A DNA stretch of 64,000 bases from an uncultured Paracoccaceae bacterium (GCA_947493255.1 CANLQK010000001.1:248001-312000), one strand, 5' to 3'; positions 27,311 to 37,287 are shown, counted from the stretch's first letter. Numbers and translations: made by a program. The notes: generated by a model from the sequence alone, not told the origin.

Positions 27311-28609
27311 ATGTGCCCGATTGAAGACCACCCGCTGCGTTATGACATGGCCAATGAATTACACGCACGCCCGTTTCCGGTGATGTCAGCGCCATGTCGT
27401 GCGGCCTACCTAGCAATAAAGCCAGCACAGAAAGCCGCAGGTCGCGACCGTGCCGCTGATCTTACACATCTAAAGGCCTTGCTGGACCACTATGCCGCGC
27501 CGCATCCCCAAGAAGACGCGACCCATTACTTCGGTCAAATTGGCAAACATATGTTAAAGTGGGAAAGTCACACAGAATTCGTGACCTACACAATTTTTGG
27601 AGAAGGGGCTGCTGAAGTACCGTTTGATGCCGCAACCTTTGCGCTGTTTCCGGACCAATGGTTAGAGGCGTCACCAGGATCACGAATTACATCTGCATTA
27701 ATCCGAGTTGAAAGACAGGAAGGGGATGAGCAGATCCTGGAAAAGGTGGCGGATTGGTTCGTACCGGAAAGCTTGGCCGTGTCGCGGGTGTTGGATGACG
27801 ACACGGTGGTTGCAGGAGATTTCCGGATCGATCAAGCCGGTCATATCCGGTTTGCGATGTTTGTGCGCCCTGAAACAGGTGCGCGGCGAACGGGTCGTGT
27901 GCTGCAACGGTTGTGCGAGATCGAGACATACAAAGCGATGTCGATGTTGGGTTTCTCGCGCACAAAGGCGCTGGGGTCGCAGATGGCGAAATTAGACGAC
28001 CGCTTGTCCGCGCTTACGCGGACATTGACCGGCGCCCCTGAAACATCTGAGGCAACGTTGAATGCGTTATTGGAAGTGTCTGGAGAGTTGGAAGCCTTGA
28101 CCGCCCAGACGACGTTTCGGTTTGGGGCAACCTCAGCCTATGAAGCCATTGTGAATCAGCGTGTTTCGATCCTCCGCGAAGAACGGTTTTGGGGTCGGCA
28201 AACGTTTGGCGAATTCATGATGCGGCGGTTTGACCCCGCTATGCGTACAGTTGCGAGCACGAAAGCGCGGCTGGATGCTATGGGGGACCGTGCCATCCGC
28301 GTTTCTGATCTGTTGCGCACCCGTGTTGATGTTGAACGATCCGCCGAGAATAGGGCATTGCTGCGAAGCATGGATCGCCGAGCAGATTTGCAATTGCGTT
28401 TGCAGGAAACGGTGGAAGGGCTGTCGATCGTGGCGATCAGTTATTATGCCGTCAATTTGGCGGCGAATGTCGCGTTACCGTTTTCCAGTCATGTAGGACT
28501 CGGAGAGAAAGGGATGAAGGCAGCCCTTACGCCACTGGTTGTGCTGGCGGTCTGGGGCATGGTTCGCCAAATCCGAAAGAGACTTGGCCAGCATAGTGAT
28601 GCGATCTGA
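27311..28609 (+). CDS. DUF3422 family membrane-anchored protein
   Basis: The 432-residue protein matches the DUF3422 family: an N-terminal HPLRYDMANELHARPFP segment, a long helical middle with coiled-coil potential (about 220-370) and two hydrophobic segments near the C-terminus (about 372-420). It is probably an inner-membrane protein; function is unknown. The family is widespread in Rhodobacteraceae and Burkholderiales. A TTG seven codons upstream is possible, but the ATG at 27311 behind AAAAAGGA is better. Confidence 0.88.
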   Translation: MCPIEDHPLRYDMANELHARPFPVMSAPCRAAYLAIKPAQKAAGRDRAADLTHLKALLDHYAAPHPQEDATHYFGQIGKHMLKWESHTEFVTYTIFGEGAAEVPFDAATFALFPDQWLEASPGSRITSALIRVERQEGDEQILEKVADWFVPESLAVSRVLDDDTVVAGDFRIDQAGHIRFAMFVRPETGARRTGRVLQRLCEIETYKAMSMLGFSRTKALGSQMAKLDDRLSALTRTLTGAPETSEATLNALLEVSGELEALTAQTTFRFGATSAYEAIVNQRVSILREERFWGRQTFGEFMMRRFDPAMRTVASTKARLDAMGDRAIRVSDLLRTRVDVERSAENRALLRSMDRRADLQLRLQETVEGLSIVAISYYAVNLAANVALPFSSHVGLGEKGMKAALTPLVVLAVWGMVRQIRKRLGQHSDAI

Positions 28610-28636
28610 CGATCGGGTCCTGCGGACGGCGGGGGG

Positions 28637-28655
28637 TGCGCCCCTGCGGGGCGCA
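28637..28655 (+). terminator. GC hairpin after the DUF3422 gene
   Basis: TGCGCCCC-TGC-GGGGCGCA is a perfect eight-pair stem with a three-base loop, 28 bases after the stop codon. There is no U-tract, so it may be a transcript 3' stabiliser or a weak terminator. Confidence 0.4.
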
Positions 28656-28720
28656 GGATAAGTGCATGTGTCGGGACGTTGGTTCCTGTTTGCGTGACAT
28701 AGTTGGGTTTCAAACAGGAG

Positions 28721-28749
28721 GGCGGGAAAGTTGTATTTCCGCGCCCTTT
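28721..28749 (-). terminator. Hairpin terminator of the Opp/Dpp-type operon
   Basis: AGGGCGGGAAA and TTTCCGCGCCCT pair through 11 positions with one bulged base around GTTGTA. It lies 19 bases after the last permease stop codon on the minus strand. No strong U-tract follows. Confidence 0.45.
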
Positions 28750-28767
28750 CGTTCTTTGGATGTGGTG

Positions 28768-29694
28768 TCAGAGGCCACGAATGCGTGGGTCAAGCGCGTC
28801 TCGCAGGCCATCGCCCATGTAGTTTACGCTCAGCACTGTGAGAGAGATGGCGAGGCCTGGCCACATAACGCGTTCAGGGTGTTGTTGCATAAAGTCGGTT
28901 GCATCAAACAGAAGTCGCCCCCATGTCGGAAAGTCTGGGGGGAAGCCAAGGCCCAAAAAGCTAAGGGCGCTTTCTGTAATAATGGCCGTAGCGATACCAA
29001 GTGTCGCGGATACCATGATGGGTGACATAACGTTGGGAAGGATATGACGCAGGATCATCTTCCCAGGGCGTGTGCCGATTGAACGTGCCGCAAGAACGAA
29101 TTCGCGTTCTTTGAGCGCCAGCACATCGCCGCGTACGATACGGGCAGTTGGCATCCATGACGTGATGCCGATTGCCACAACGATCAGAATGAAGATGCCT
29201 GTCTCTGGTCCGAAAGAGGCCGACAGGGGTTGCCGGAAGAGCATGACCATAACCAACAGAAGCGGCAAAAGAGGCAGGGCCAAGAACAGGTCAGTGGTGC
29301 GCATCAATAACCCGTCGATCCGTTTGAAGTAGCCTGCAAGAACCCCAACAAGCGTGCCGAGGATCAACGCGAGCGCCATGGCTGTGAGGCCCACAGAAAT
29401 AGACGTCTGCCCACCCGCCATCATGCGCGCTAGCATGTCTCGCCCTAATTGGTCGGTGCCAAATGGATGCGCCAACGTCGGACCCGAATTGCGGGCACGA
29501 ATGTCGATGTAGGTCGGGTCGATTGTCCAAAAATAGGGGCCAAGATAGACTGCTAAGATCACAATAATAAAGAACGCTGCCCCAAACATTGCCCCTTTGT
29601 GGGTTTTGAATTGGTCCCAAACATCCCACCATTGGTTACGGGCGGGAGCGTCGGCGCGGGTGTCGTCGCCCTTTGGCGCTGTTGCATCAGTCAT
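28768..29694 (-). CDS. Peptide-type ABC transporter permease (OppC/DppC family)
   Basis: The 308-residue product has an N-terminal cytoplasmic tail, one helix near residues 35-55 and five more helices forming the permease domain. The coupling-helix region has the EAA-type sequence REFVLAARSIGTRPGKMILRHILPN. With the OppB-type permease it forms the membrane channel of a dipeptide/oligopeptide importer. The ATG at 29694 overlaps the end of the upstream permease gene by eight bases. An extended N-terminus from a GTG or TTG is possible but unnecessary. It is the last gene of a five-gene operon. Confidence 0.93.
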   Translation of the reverse strand: MTDATAPKGDDTRADAPARNQWWDVWDQFKTHKGAMFGAAFFIIVILAVYLGPYFWTIDPTYIDIRARNSGPTLAHPFGTDQLGRDMLARMMAGGQTSISVGLTAMALALILGTLVGVLAGYFKRIDGLLMRTTDLFLALPLLPLLLVMVMLFRQPLSASFGPETGIFILIVVAIGITSWMPTARIVRGDVLALKEREFVLAARSIGTRPGKMILRHILPNVMSPIMVSATLGIATAIITESALSFLGLGFPPDFPTWGRLLFDATDFMQQHPERVMWPGLAISLTVLSVNYMGDGLRDALDPRIRGL

Positions 29695-30709
29695 AGCGGA
29701 TCCTCGGGTCAAGGATGCCGTAAAGAATATCGGCGATCAGGTTGAACAGCACGATAAGCACGGCGAAAATGAAGGTTAGGGTTTGAACAGAAGGCACGTC
29801 AGAGGCTTGGATGGAGACGATCAAGAATTGACCGATGCCGTTCACCTTAAATATCTGTTCAGTAATGATCGCGCCGCCAAAGATAGACGGGATACCTAGT
29901 GCGATAACTGTGATCACTGGGATCATAGAGTTACGCAACACGTGTTTGAGGACCACAACGCTTTCTGTCATGCCTTTGGCACGGGCAGTGCGGACATAGT
30001 CTTGGTTCAGGTTGTCGAGCATGGAAGCCCGCATGAACCTGCTGATTTGGGCAGTGGTTTGCAGCGCGAGTACCATGACAGGGAGGACCATCTGACGAAC
30101 CTGTTTCCCGAATGTTTCCCAGCTGTCGACAACCAATGTGGTGTCATAAATGGATGGGAACCAAAAGAAGCTGTCATTGGGCATCATCACTGTGAACAGG
30201 ATGATCATCAGAACGCCGGAAAAGAAGGGCGGGATGGAAAAGCCAATCATCGATACAAATGTACCGGCCTGATCAAACACTGAATATTGGCGATACGCCG
30301 AGATGATCCCAATAGGCAGAGCAATTAGGACGCCCACGATATACGCAAGGCCAACAACCTTGATCGTTTGCGGCAAGCGTTCGAAAATCGTGTCCATTAC
30401 AGGTGCGCGCGTTTGCCATGAAATCAGTCGGGCAACCTCGGGCGGGTCAAACCAACCGGTGGATTGACTGAGGTAGAACATGGGTTCTGACCAGACCATT
30501 TGTTTCAGCCACAACAAGTAACGGATGTGGACGGGTTCACCCAAGCCCAGCGATTGGCGAATTTGTTCGCGTACCTCTGGTGGGATCGTAAGCGGCAACT
30601 GTGCTGTAGGATCGCCTGGCGCCATGTCCAACAACAAGAAAATGATCAACGAGATGAAAATCAATGTTGGGATGGCCGTCATCAGACGTCGGATTGTGTA
30701 GGTCAGCAT
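29687..30709 (-). CDS. Peptide-type ABC transporter permease (OppB/DppB family)
   Basis: The 341-residue product starts MLTYTIRRLMTAIPTL, the usual OppB-type first helix, and has about six membrane helices. The EAA-type coupling segment reads DYVRTARAKGMTESVVVLKHVLRNS. It pairs with the downstream OppC-type protein. The open frame starts 22 codons earlier, but the ATG at 30709 matches the family start. It follows the substrate-binding protein gene after a 113-base gap that contains a strong hairpin. Confidence 0.93.
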   Translation of the reverse strand: MLTYTIRRLMTAIPTLIFISLIIFLLLDMAPGDPTAQLPLTIPPEVREQIRQSLGLGEPVHIRYLLWLKQMVWSEPMFYLSQSTGWFDPPEVARLISWQTRAPVMDTIFERLPQTIKVVGLAYIVGVLIALPIGIISAYRQYSVFDQAGTFVSMIGFSIPPFFSGVLMIILFTVMMPNDSFFWFPSIYDTTLVVDSWETFGKQVRQMVLPVMVLALQTTAQISRFMRASMLDNLNQDYVRTARAKGMTESVVVLKHVLRNSMIPVITVIALGIPSIFGGAIITEQIFKVNGIGQFLIVSIQASDVPSVQTLTFIFAVLIVLFNLIADILYGILDPRIRYD

Positions 30710-30781
30710 TGGCGGGCCTTGGATAGGATCATTTAGGAAAACCTGAATTGATCGCGCTGCAAAAACTTGTGGCAAAGGGGA

Positions 30782-30803
30782 GGGTGGGCAAGTTTGCCCA
30801 CCC
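30782..30803 (-). terminator. Perfect 22-bp palindrome between binding protein and permease genes
   Basis: GGGTGGGCAA-GT-TTGCCCACCC is a perfect 10-pair stem 19 bases past the binding-protein stop. There is no U-tract. Such hairpins often stabilise the abundant binding-protein message and reduce read-through into permease genes; this role is inferred from position. Confidence 0.6.
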
Positions 30804-30822
30804 CGTTTTCAAAACAGGCCGA

Positions 30823-32541
30823 TTACTCGGTGCGGTACCATTCTGCGATGTTCCACAGCTCGGAATCCCAGTCGGAAATCTTCACGCCGCCCAATGTGTT
30901 GGCATGTGCAGACACGCCACCACGGTGGATCAGTGGGATGATTGTGTAGGATTGCATCAGCATGTCGTTCATCTGCTTGACGATCTCAGCGCGTGCGTCG
31001 ATGCCCGCTGTTGTGGCCAGCTCGTCGATCAGAGCATCGTATGCAGGGTCACAGAAACGCTGCATGTTGGAACCCTGCCACTGTGATTCAGGGCTTGGCC
31101 ATTCTTTACAGGCCCAGTTCGCCATGTAGGCTTCTGGGTCAACACCAGCAAAGTTGTTGGTGTACATTTCAACGTCAGCAAAGAATTTCTGGAACGTGTC
31201 AGGGGACGCTGGGTCACCACCAAAGAACACAGACGCGTCGATGTTGCGCAGTTCAGCGTTTACGCCGATTTCAGACCACCATTGTTTGACCAATGCTTGT
31301 GTATCCTGACGCACAGCGTTTGTGGATGTCTGGTACAGAACTGTCAGTGGCGTGCCTTCGTATTCACGAATGCCGTCACCGTCACTGTCAACAATGCCTG
31401 CGCCATCCAACAAGGCAATCGCACCGGCGATGTCTTGTGTCAGACATGCGTCGTTTGCTGTGGACGCATAAACCGCAGGGGCAGGAAGTACGTTACATGT
31501 TGCCTGACCACCAGCACCGTAACCGATTTCAACCAGCAGTTCGCGGTCGATCGCCATGGACATGGCTTGGCCGATAACTGGGTTTGTCAGGAATGGGTGT
31601 GCACCACCTTCGGCTGTGGCACGCAGATCGCCCAGATCAGCAGATGGGTTTGTCTGGTTCAGGTGCAGACGTTCAACAGATGTACCGAACGCAGTTACAA
31701 CGGTACCGAGGCCCGCTGATTCCATGTCAGCCAGCACTGTTGGGTCGATCTGAAGGTTCCATGCGTAATCAAATTCGCCTGTTTCCAGAACAGAACGCGC
31801 AGCTGAGGCTGCATCGCCGCCCCCTTTGAAAACAACGGATGAGAAGGCCGGCTGGCCAGCAACGCGATAGTTTTCGTTGGCAGAGAATTGGATCACGTCA
31901 TTGGCTTTGAAATCATCAACAACGAATGGGCCGGTGCCGATCGGGCCAAAGTTTGCGTCCACACAGGTCGGGGCTGCAGCGCCAAGACAATCCGCGAATT
32001 GAGCGGCCTGAATGATCGGGCTTTCAGCACCAACAAGCGCTGTGTACGGGAATGGTTTTGGCGCATCAAAAGTGATTTTGATGGTCAAATCGTCAATCGC
32101 TTCTACGGAAGAAACACCGTCAAAATATGAGGCTTGCGCACAGCCGCCGCCTTCAGCGGTGCAATACTGCCATGTAAATACAGCGTCTGCAGCTGTCAGT
32201 GCGGTGCCGTCAGACCACATAATACCTTCTTGCAAGGTCCATGTGATGGATGTCAGGTCTTCGGAAATACCGCCATTTTCAACGGTTGGAATGTCAGCAG
32301 CAAGCCAAGGGAGCAGCTGGCCGTCGTTGTCGAAACGGCCCAATGATTCCAAGATCAAGGATGCGGATTCAACTTCTTTTGTGCCACCCGATAGATATGG
32401 GTTCAACGTAGACGGCGCTTGCCAATAGATGATGTTGAGCTGACCATCGCGACCGCGTTCACCTTCGTGACCGTCGGCAAATGCCATCGGCGCAAAGGCC
32501 ACCGCTGCGGTGGCGCCCATGAGGGCTGTTCTTAATTTCAT
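30823..32541 (-). CDS. Peptide-type ABC transporter substrate-binding protein (SBP_bac_5)
   Basis: The 572-residue product has a Sec signal peptide (hydrophobic 8-22, cleavage near AFA-DG) and the family 5 layout, with the segments LNIIYWQAPSTLNPYL, a SDGTALTAADAVFTW and MAIDRELL. It should bind peptides or related solutes in the periplasm and deliver them to the two permeases. The ATG at 32541 lies eight bases behind AGGAG; a GTG two codons earlier is too close to it. It is the third gene of the operon, following the two ATPase genes, an order that differs from the usual SBP-first layout. Confidence 0.93.
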   Translation of the reverse strand: MKLRTALMGATAAVAFAPMAFADGHEGERGRDGQLNIIYWQAPSTLNPYLSGGTKEVESASLILESLGRFDNDGQLLPWLAADIPTVENGGISEDLTSITWTLQEGIMWSDGTALTAADAVFTWQYCTAEGGGCAQASYFDGVSSVEAIDDLTIKITFDAPKPFPYTALVGAESPIIQAAQFADCLGAAAPTCVDANFGPIGTGPFVVDDFKANDVIQFSANENYRVAGQPAFSSVVFKGGGDAASAARSVLETGEFDYAWNLQIDPTVLADMESAGLGTVVTAFGTSVERLHLNQTNPSADLGDLRATAEGGAHPFLTNPVIGQAMSMAIDRELLVEIGYGAGGQATCNVLPAPAVYASTANDACLTQDIAGAIALLDGAGIVDSDGDGIREYEGTPLTVLYQTSTNAVRQDTQALVKQWWSEIGVNAELRNIDASVFFGGDPASPDTFQKFFADVEMYTNNFAGVDPEAYMANWACKEWPSPESQWQGSNMQRFCDPAYDALIDELATTAGIDARAEIVKQMNDMLMQSYTIIPLIHRGGVSAHANTLGGVKISDWDSELWNIAEWYRTE

Positions 32542-32586
32542 TGTCACTCTCCTAGTTGGTATTGTTATTGCTCAGGTTTCCAGATG

Positions 32587-33624
32587 TTACTGGGCCTCTG
32601 ACGCAGCCCTAACGTCGGCTGGGTCGGTGATACCGTTGTAGTGATGACAGGCGACAAACTGGCCTGGCAGCACCTCTCGGTATTCGGGGTCTTCTTGTTT
32701 GCAAATGTCCATGACTGCTGGGCAGCGGGTGCAAAAGTTGCATCCCTTCGGCGGGTTTGCTGGGGATGGCACATCGCCTGTTAGGATTGTGCGCTCCATC
32801 GCCGCGTGAAGGTCAGGGTCTGGTTCCGGAACCGCGGACAACAGGGCCTTGGTGTAGGGGTGTAGCGGCGCGTCATACAGCGCTTCGCGCGGGGCCAATT
32901 CAACGATCTTGCCCAAATACATCACAGCCACACGGTTCGCGATATGGCGGACCATTGAAAGGTCGTGGGAAATGAATAAGTACGTCAGCCCGAATTCTTG
33001 CTGCAAGTCCTCGAGCAAGTTTACCACTTGGGCCTGAATAGACACGTCTAGAGCGGCGATTGGTTCGTCACAGACGATGAACTTTGGGTTCAGTGCCAAT
33101 GCCCGTGCAATCCCGATCCGCTGACGTTGGCCGCCTGAAAATGCGTGTGGGTAACGCCCGGCAAATTTGCGGTTCAGTCCAACCTGATCCATCAAGGCCA
33201 GAACCTTTTCACGTTTTTCGTCTTTGGAAAGGTTCGTGTGTTCATCCAGTGGTTCTTGAATGATCGCTTGCACGGTCATGCGTGGATTGAGCGACGCTTG
33301 GGGGTCTTGAAAGACCATCTGCATGGTTGGACGTTTGCCGCGCAACTGCGACTGCGGTGTGTCGCCGATTTCCGCCCCATCAATGTTGATGGATCCGTCA
33401 GTGATATCGTACAGTCTTAGCACCGCACGCCCGCAGGTGGATTTGCCGCAGCCGGATTCGCCGACCAAGCCCAAAGTTTCACCTTCGAAGATGTCAAAAC
33501 TGACGCCATCCACGGCTTTCACATCGCCCGTGTGACGGCGGAACAGGCCCGTGTGGATCGGGAAATGCATCTTGAGGTCTGAAACTTCGACCAGTTTTGT
33601 TTCGGTTTTCGGCCCATCAAGCAT
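32587..33624 (-). CDS. Peptide-type ABC transporter ATP-binding protein (OppF/DppF family)
   Basis: The 345-residue ATPase contains Walker [10 protein letters not shown], the signature [15 protein letters not shown], Walker [13 protein letters not shown] and the C-terminal oligopeptide-transporter extension with a cysteine cluster ([14 protein letters not shown]), which in DppD/DppF-type proteins can bind an iron-sulfur cluster. The ATG at 33624 overlaps the end of the partner ATPase gene by eight bases, so the two are translationally coupled. It powers the importer with its OppD-type partner. Confidence 0.94.
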   Translation of the reverse strand: MLDGPKTETKLVEVSDLKMHFPIHTGLFRRHTGDVKAVDGVSFDIFEGETLGLVGESGCGKSTCGRAVLRLYDITDGSINIDGAEIGDTPQSQLRGKRPTMQMVFQDPQASLNPRMTVQAIIQEPLDEHTNLSKDEKREKVLALMDQVGLNRKFAGRYPHAFSGGQRQRIGIARALALNPKFIVCDEPIAALDVSIQAQVVNLLEDLQQEFGLTYLFISHDLSMVRHIANRVAVMYLGKIVELAPREALYDAPLHPYTKALLSAVPEPDPDLHAAMERTILTGDVPSPANPPKGCNFCTRCPAVMDICKQEDPEYREVLPGQFVACHHYNGITDPADVRAASEAQ

Positions 33625-34621
33625 TGCGCGGCGCCCCTGTCATAGCATCAAAGAAACACGCAGCATCGTGGCCGTCACCAACATCGAAACGTTGCGGGTT
33701 TTCTTGGCTGCATCTATCGAACGCCACATCGCATCTGTCGCGGAACGGGCAGGCTGTTGGCTGGGCACCCAATATTGGTGGTTGGCCTTCGATTATGGCC
33801 AAACGGTCTTCGCGCCCGCCGGTTACTCGTGGAACCGTTTTTAAGAGCGCACGGGTGTAGGGGTGTTGAGGGTTCTTAAACAGCGAGCGGGTAGGGGCTT
33901 GTTCGACAATCTGCCCGCCATACATCACCAAAACGCGATCAGCGATGCCGGCGACTACGCCTAAATCATGCGTGATCCAAATGACCGCCATCCCAAGGCG
34001 TTCTTGGAGTTCTTTCATCAGCTCCAGAATTTGTGCCTGAATGGTTACGTCCAGAGCGGTTGTTGGTTCGTCCGCGACAAGCACTTTGGGGTCACAGGCC
34101 AATGCGATGGCAATCATCACCCGTTGCCGCATCCCGCCGGAAAACTGGTGCGGGTAATCTTTCAAACGGCGCTCTGCATCTGGAATGCCGACAAGTTCTA
34201 ACAGCTCCTTGGCGCGAACGGTTGCGGCCTTTTTTGACATACCCATGTGCTTGCGCAAGGGCTCCATGATCTGCATCCCAACGTTGTAGACTGGGTTCAG
34301 TGATGTCATTGGATCCTGAAAAACGAATCCGATCTTTCCACCGCGCACGGTTCGCAACGTCTCTGGATCGACTTTTAGCAAGTCTTCCCCATCAAATGTT
34401 ACAGTGCCATTTTGCACATCAGCAGGTGGCGAAGGGAGAAGCCCCAAGAGGGACATCATCGTAACAGATTTGCCTGATCCACTTTCTCCAACAACACCCA
34501 ACAATTCGCCAGGTTTTAGATCAAAGCTGACGTTGTTGACCGCGTGGACTTCGCCCCCGCGTATTTTGAAAATAGTCTTCAGGTCCCGTACATCGAGTAC
34601 CGGTTGAGCCCCATCGGGCAT
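33617..34621 (-). CDS. Peptide-type ABC transporter ATP-binding protein (OppD/DppD family)
   Basis: The 334-residue ATPase has Walker [10 protein letters not shown], signature [15 protein letters not shown], Walker [13 protein letters not shown] and the C-terminal extension with [14 protein letters not shown]. It is the first gene of the operon, with its ATG at 34621. The 227-base region upstream is shared with the divergent M20 deacetylase gene and contains the palindrome at 34741-34756. Confidence 0.94.
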   Translation of the reverse strand: MPDGAQPVLDVRDLKTIFKIRGGEVHAVNNVSFDLKPGELLGVVGESGSGKSVTMMSLLGLLPSPPADVQNGTVTFDGEDLLKVDPETLRTVRGGKIGFVFQDPMTSLNPVYNVGMQIMEPLRKHMGMSKKAATVRAKELLELVGIPDAERRLKDYPHQFSGGMRQRVMIAIALACDPKVLVADEPTTALDVTIQAQILELMKELQERLGMAVIWITHDLGVVAGIADRVLVMYGGQIVEQAPTRSLFKNPQHPYTRALLKTVPRVTGGREDRLAIIEGQPPILGAQPTACPFRDRCDVAFDRCSQENPQRFDVGDGHDAACFFDAMTGAPRNA

Positions 34622-34740
34622 AGGCGACCTCCCTGTGAAAGTGGTCTAACATTTTGTTTTTGTTGATGAACCGTTCGAGCGGATCATTCATATAAGATGA
34701 CGTTAGCGGAAAATTATCATCTCGCAACCCCTGATAGCAT

Positions 34741-34756
34741 TTTACCATACGGTAAA
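34741..34756. promoter_or_regulatory. Palindrome between transporter operon and M20 gene
   Basis: TTTACC-ATAC-GGTAAA is a perfect six-base dyad with a four-base centre, lying in the AT-rich divergent region. It is well placed to control either or both directions. The regulator is unknown; GntR-type operators have similar dyads. Confidence 0.5.
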
Positions 34757-34848
34757 TTTTTGAAGTGCTGCAGGTTTCGGCACTTGACGATGAGTGTTGC
34801 CCGTTTCACGGTCATGTCTTGCAGAAGCATCAGTCGGGAGACACGCGC

Positions 34849-36012
34849 ATGGCCACCACATTGGACGCAAAAACGCTGATGGATCGGCTGATCGCATTCC
34901 CGACCGTGAGTCGTGAAAGCAACTTGGACCTGATCGACTTCGTAGAAAGCTATTTGGCGGACCATGACATACCGTCTACCCGGGTCCCTGACCCAACGGG
35001 ACAGAAAGCCGCCCTGTATGCACATGTTGGACCACAGGTTGACGGTGCTGTCGTCTTGTCTGGGCACACGGATGTAGTGCCGGTTGACGGGCAGGCGTGG
35101 GACAGCGACCCATTTACCGTGATCGAGAACGACGGCAAATACTTTGGCCGCGGCACCTGTGACATGAAAGGGTTCGATGCGCTGGCGATTTGGGCGATGG
35201 TCGAGGCAAAGAAACGCGGTGTTACAAGGCCCCTACAACTGGCGCTAAGTTATGACGAAGAAGTCGGCTGTACAGGGGCGCCCCCAATGATCGACGCAAT
35301 GGTCGCCAGTGGCATGCCAAAGGCTAGCGCCGCGGTTATCGGCGAACCATCGATGATGAAGGTGGTCACGGGCCACAAGGGCGGGTTGGGTTTTGCGGTG
35401 CACATGCGTGGTTTTGAGGTCCATTCATCCTTAATTCACGAAGGTGTCAGCGCCATTATGTTCGGGGCAAAGCTGATCGATTGGTGCAACGACGTTAACG
35501 CAGAGAACGCAGCCAAAACCCCGACAGAATTAGACACTGGTTTCGTGCCGCAGTACACAACGGCGCATGTTGGGATGGTGTCGGGTGGCACGGCACATAA
35601 TATCACCGCGAAAGACTGTGACTTTGTATTGACGTTTCGCATCGTTCCTGGCGAAACGATTGCCTATTGGACCGATCGTTTCGAAGCCAAAGTCGCAGAG
35701 ATACAAGCCGAAATGCAGGCTATTCATCCAGAAACTGGGATCGACATATCACCAGCCTTCTTGGTGCCTGGCTTAAAACCAGAAGTGGAGGGTGCCGCTG
35801 AAGAACTTGTGCGCCAATTGACGGGTGACAACGGTGTGAACGTTGTTAGCTACGGGACAGAAGCCGGTCAATTTCAAGAACGCGGCTATTCTGCTGTCAT
35901 CTGTGGCCCCGGTGATATCGCTCAAGCGCACCAGCCCAATGAATTTATAACGATAGAGCAATTTCAAGCGGGCCAAGTGTTTATGGAACGCCTGCTAGAT
36001 ACCCTAAGCTGA
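34849..36012 (+). CDS. M20 family deacylase, acetylornithine deacetylase (ArgE) type
   Basis: The 387-residue product is an M20A metallohydrolase of ArgE type. The first metal site is SGHTDVVPVDGQ, the bridging aspartate lies in GRGTCDMKGFDA, and the catalytic glutamates are in SYDEEVGCTGAPP and the GTEAGQFQERG segment. Many alphaproteobacterial paralogues act on other N-acyl amino acids, so the substrate is uncertain. The ATG at 34849 follows CGGGAG. It is divergent from a peptide importer operon and followed by a second M20 gene, suggesting import and hydrolysis of peptides or N-acyl amino acids. Confidence 0.9.
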   Translation: MATTLDAKTLMDRLIAFPTVSRESNLDLIDFVESYLADHDIPSTRVPDPTGQKAALYAHVGPQVDGAVVLSGHTDVVPVDGQAWDSDPFTVIENDGKYFGRGTCDMKGFDALAIWAMVEAKKRGVTRPLQLALSYDEEVGCTGAPPMIDAMVASGMPKASAAVIGEPSMMKVVTGHKGGLGFAVHMRGFEVHSSLIHEGVSAIMFGAKLIDWCNDVNAENAAKTPTELDTGFVPQYTTAHVGMVSGGTAHNITAKDCDFVLTFRIVPGETIAYWTDRFEAKVAEIQAEMQAIHPETGIDISPAFLVPGLKPEVEGAAEELVRQLTGDNGVNVVSYGTEAGQFQERGYSAVICGPGDIAQAHQPNEFITIEQFQAGQVFMERLLDTLS

Positions 36013-36040
36013 TCGGAAATTAGCCGAACACCGAATAATA

Positions 36041-36096
36041 GCCCCCATAGTTGATAGGGGCATTGCACCAAAACAGAACGCGCCACACGGTGGCGC
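36041..36096 (+). repeat. Two hairpins between the M20 genes
   Basis: GCCCC/GGGGC with two further inner pairs (36041-36061) and the perfect GCGCCAC-ACG-GTGGCGC (36080-36096) fill the 107-base gap. Neither has a U-tract. They may limit read-through or protect the upstream message. Confidence 0.5.
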
Positions 36097-36119
36097 AAAC
36101 CACATATTGGAGAAACACC

Positions 36120-37283
36120 ATGCCCGTGAAGAACCGCTTCGCAGAACTTTTACCCGAGATCACCGAATGGCGTCGTGACCTTCATGAAAACCCTGAAATT
36201 TTGTTCGAAACACACCGGACCAGCGCAATTGTTGCCGAGAAGCTGAAGACTTTCGGGTGTGACGAAATCGTCACCGGAATTGGGCGCACAGGTGTTGTAG
36301 GTGTCATTAAGGGTAAGACGAATTCATCAGGTAAAGTCATTGGCTTACGGGCAGATATGGATGCGTTGCCAATTCATGAGCAGACCGGCTTGGACTATGC
36401 GTCCAAAACAGATGGTGCGATGCATGCTTGTGGCCATGACGGTCACACGGCGATGTTGCTGGGGGCGGCAAAATATTTGTCTGAGACCCGTAATTTTGAC
36501 GGTACAGTCGTCGTGATCTTCCAACCCGCCGAAGAGGGCGGCGGCGGTGGTCGTGAAATGTGCGAAGACGGCATGATGGACAGATTTGGTATTCAAGAGG
36601 TGTACGGAATGCACAATTGGCCCGGCAAGCCGGTTGGGTCGTTTGCTATTCGGCCAGGGGCCTTTTTTGCCGCAACTGATCAGTTCGAAATCGTGATCGA
36701 AGGCAAAGGTGGTCACGCAGCCAAGCCCCAAGAAACGATCGATAGTACGGTTGTCGCGTCACATGTGGTTATTGCACTGCAAACTATTGCAAGCAGAAAC
36801 GTGGACCCCGTGGACCAGGTGGTTGTGTCTGTCACGTCGTTCGAGACATCCAGCAAAGCATTTAACGTTATCCCACAGACTGTTACCTTAAAGGGGACAG
36901 TTCGCACGCTATCATCCGAAGTGCGCGACCTTGCCCAAGAAAGGGTGACGGCGATCGCAAACGGCACTGCGCAGATGATGGGCGCAGAAGCGCGCGTTAA
37001 CTACATGCGGGGCTATCCGGTTATGGTCAATTGGGATGAACAAACAGAATTCGCTGCGTCCGTCGCGGCTTCTGTATCAGGTGATTGCGCCGATGCGCCG
37101 CTTGTCATGGGCGGAGAAGATTTCGCGTTCATGTTGGAAGAACGGCCAGGGGCTTACATTTTGGTCGGTAACGGCGATACGGCGGCGGTGCATCACCCAG
37201 AGTACAACTTCAGTGACGAAGCCATTCCTGCTGGATGCAGCTGGTGGGCCGAGATTGTAGAACAGCGTATGCCCGCAGCCTAG
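36120..37283 (+). CDS. M20D amidohydrolase (hippurate hydrolase / IAA-amino acid hydrolase type)
   Basis: The 387-residue product has the M20D hallmarks: HENPEILFETHRTS near the N-terminus, RADMDALPIHE, the metal-binding MHACGHDGHTAMLLG, and PAEEGGGGGREM with the catalytic glutamate pair. Members cleave N-acyl amino acids and aminoacylated amides. The open frame starts 23 codons upstream, but the ATG at 36120 matches the family start. It lies downstream of another M20 gene and probably shares its transcript. It ends four bases before the convergent membrane-protein gene. Confidence 0.91.
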   Translation: MPVKNRFAELLPEITEWRRDLHENPEILFETHRTSAIVAEKLKTFGCDEIVTGIGRTGVVGVIKGKTNSSGKVIGLRADMDALPIHEQTGLDYASKTDGAMHACGHDGHTAMLLGAAKYLSETRNFDGTVVVIFQPAEEGGGGGREMCEDGMMDRFGIQEVYGMHNWPGKPVGSFAIRPGAFFAATDQFEIVIEGKGGHAAKPQETIDSTVVASHVVIALQTIASRNVDPVDQVVVSVTSFETSSKAFNVIPQTVTLKGTVRTLSSEVRDLAQERVTAIANGTAQMMGAEARVNYMRGYPVMVNWDEQTEFAASVAASVSGDCADAPLVMGGEDFAFMLEERPGAYILVGNGDTAAVHHPEYNFSDEAIPAGCSWWAEIVEQRMPAA

Positions 37284-37287
37284 CGGT

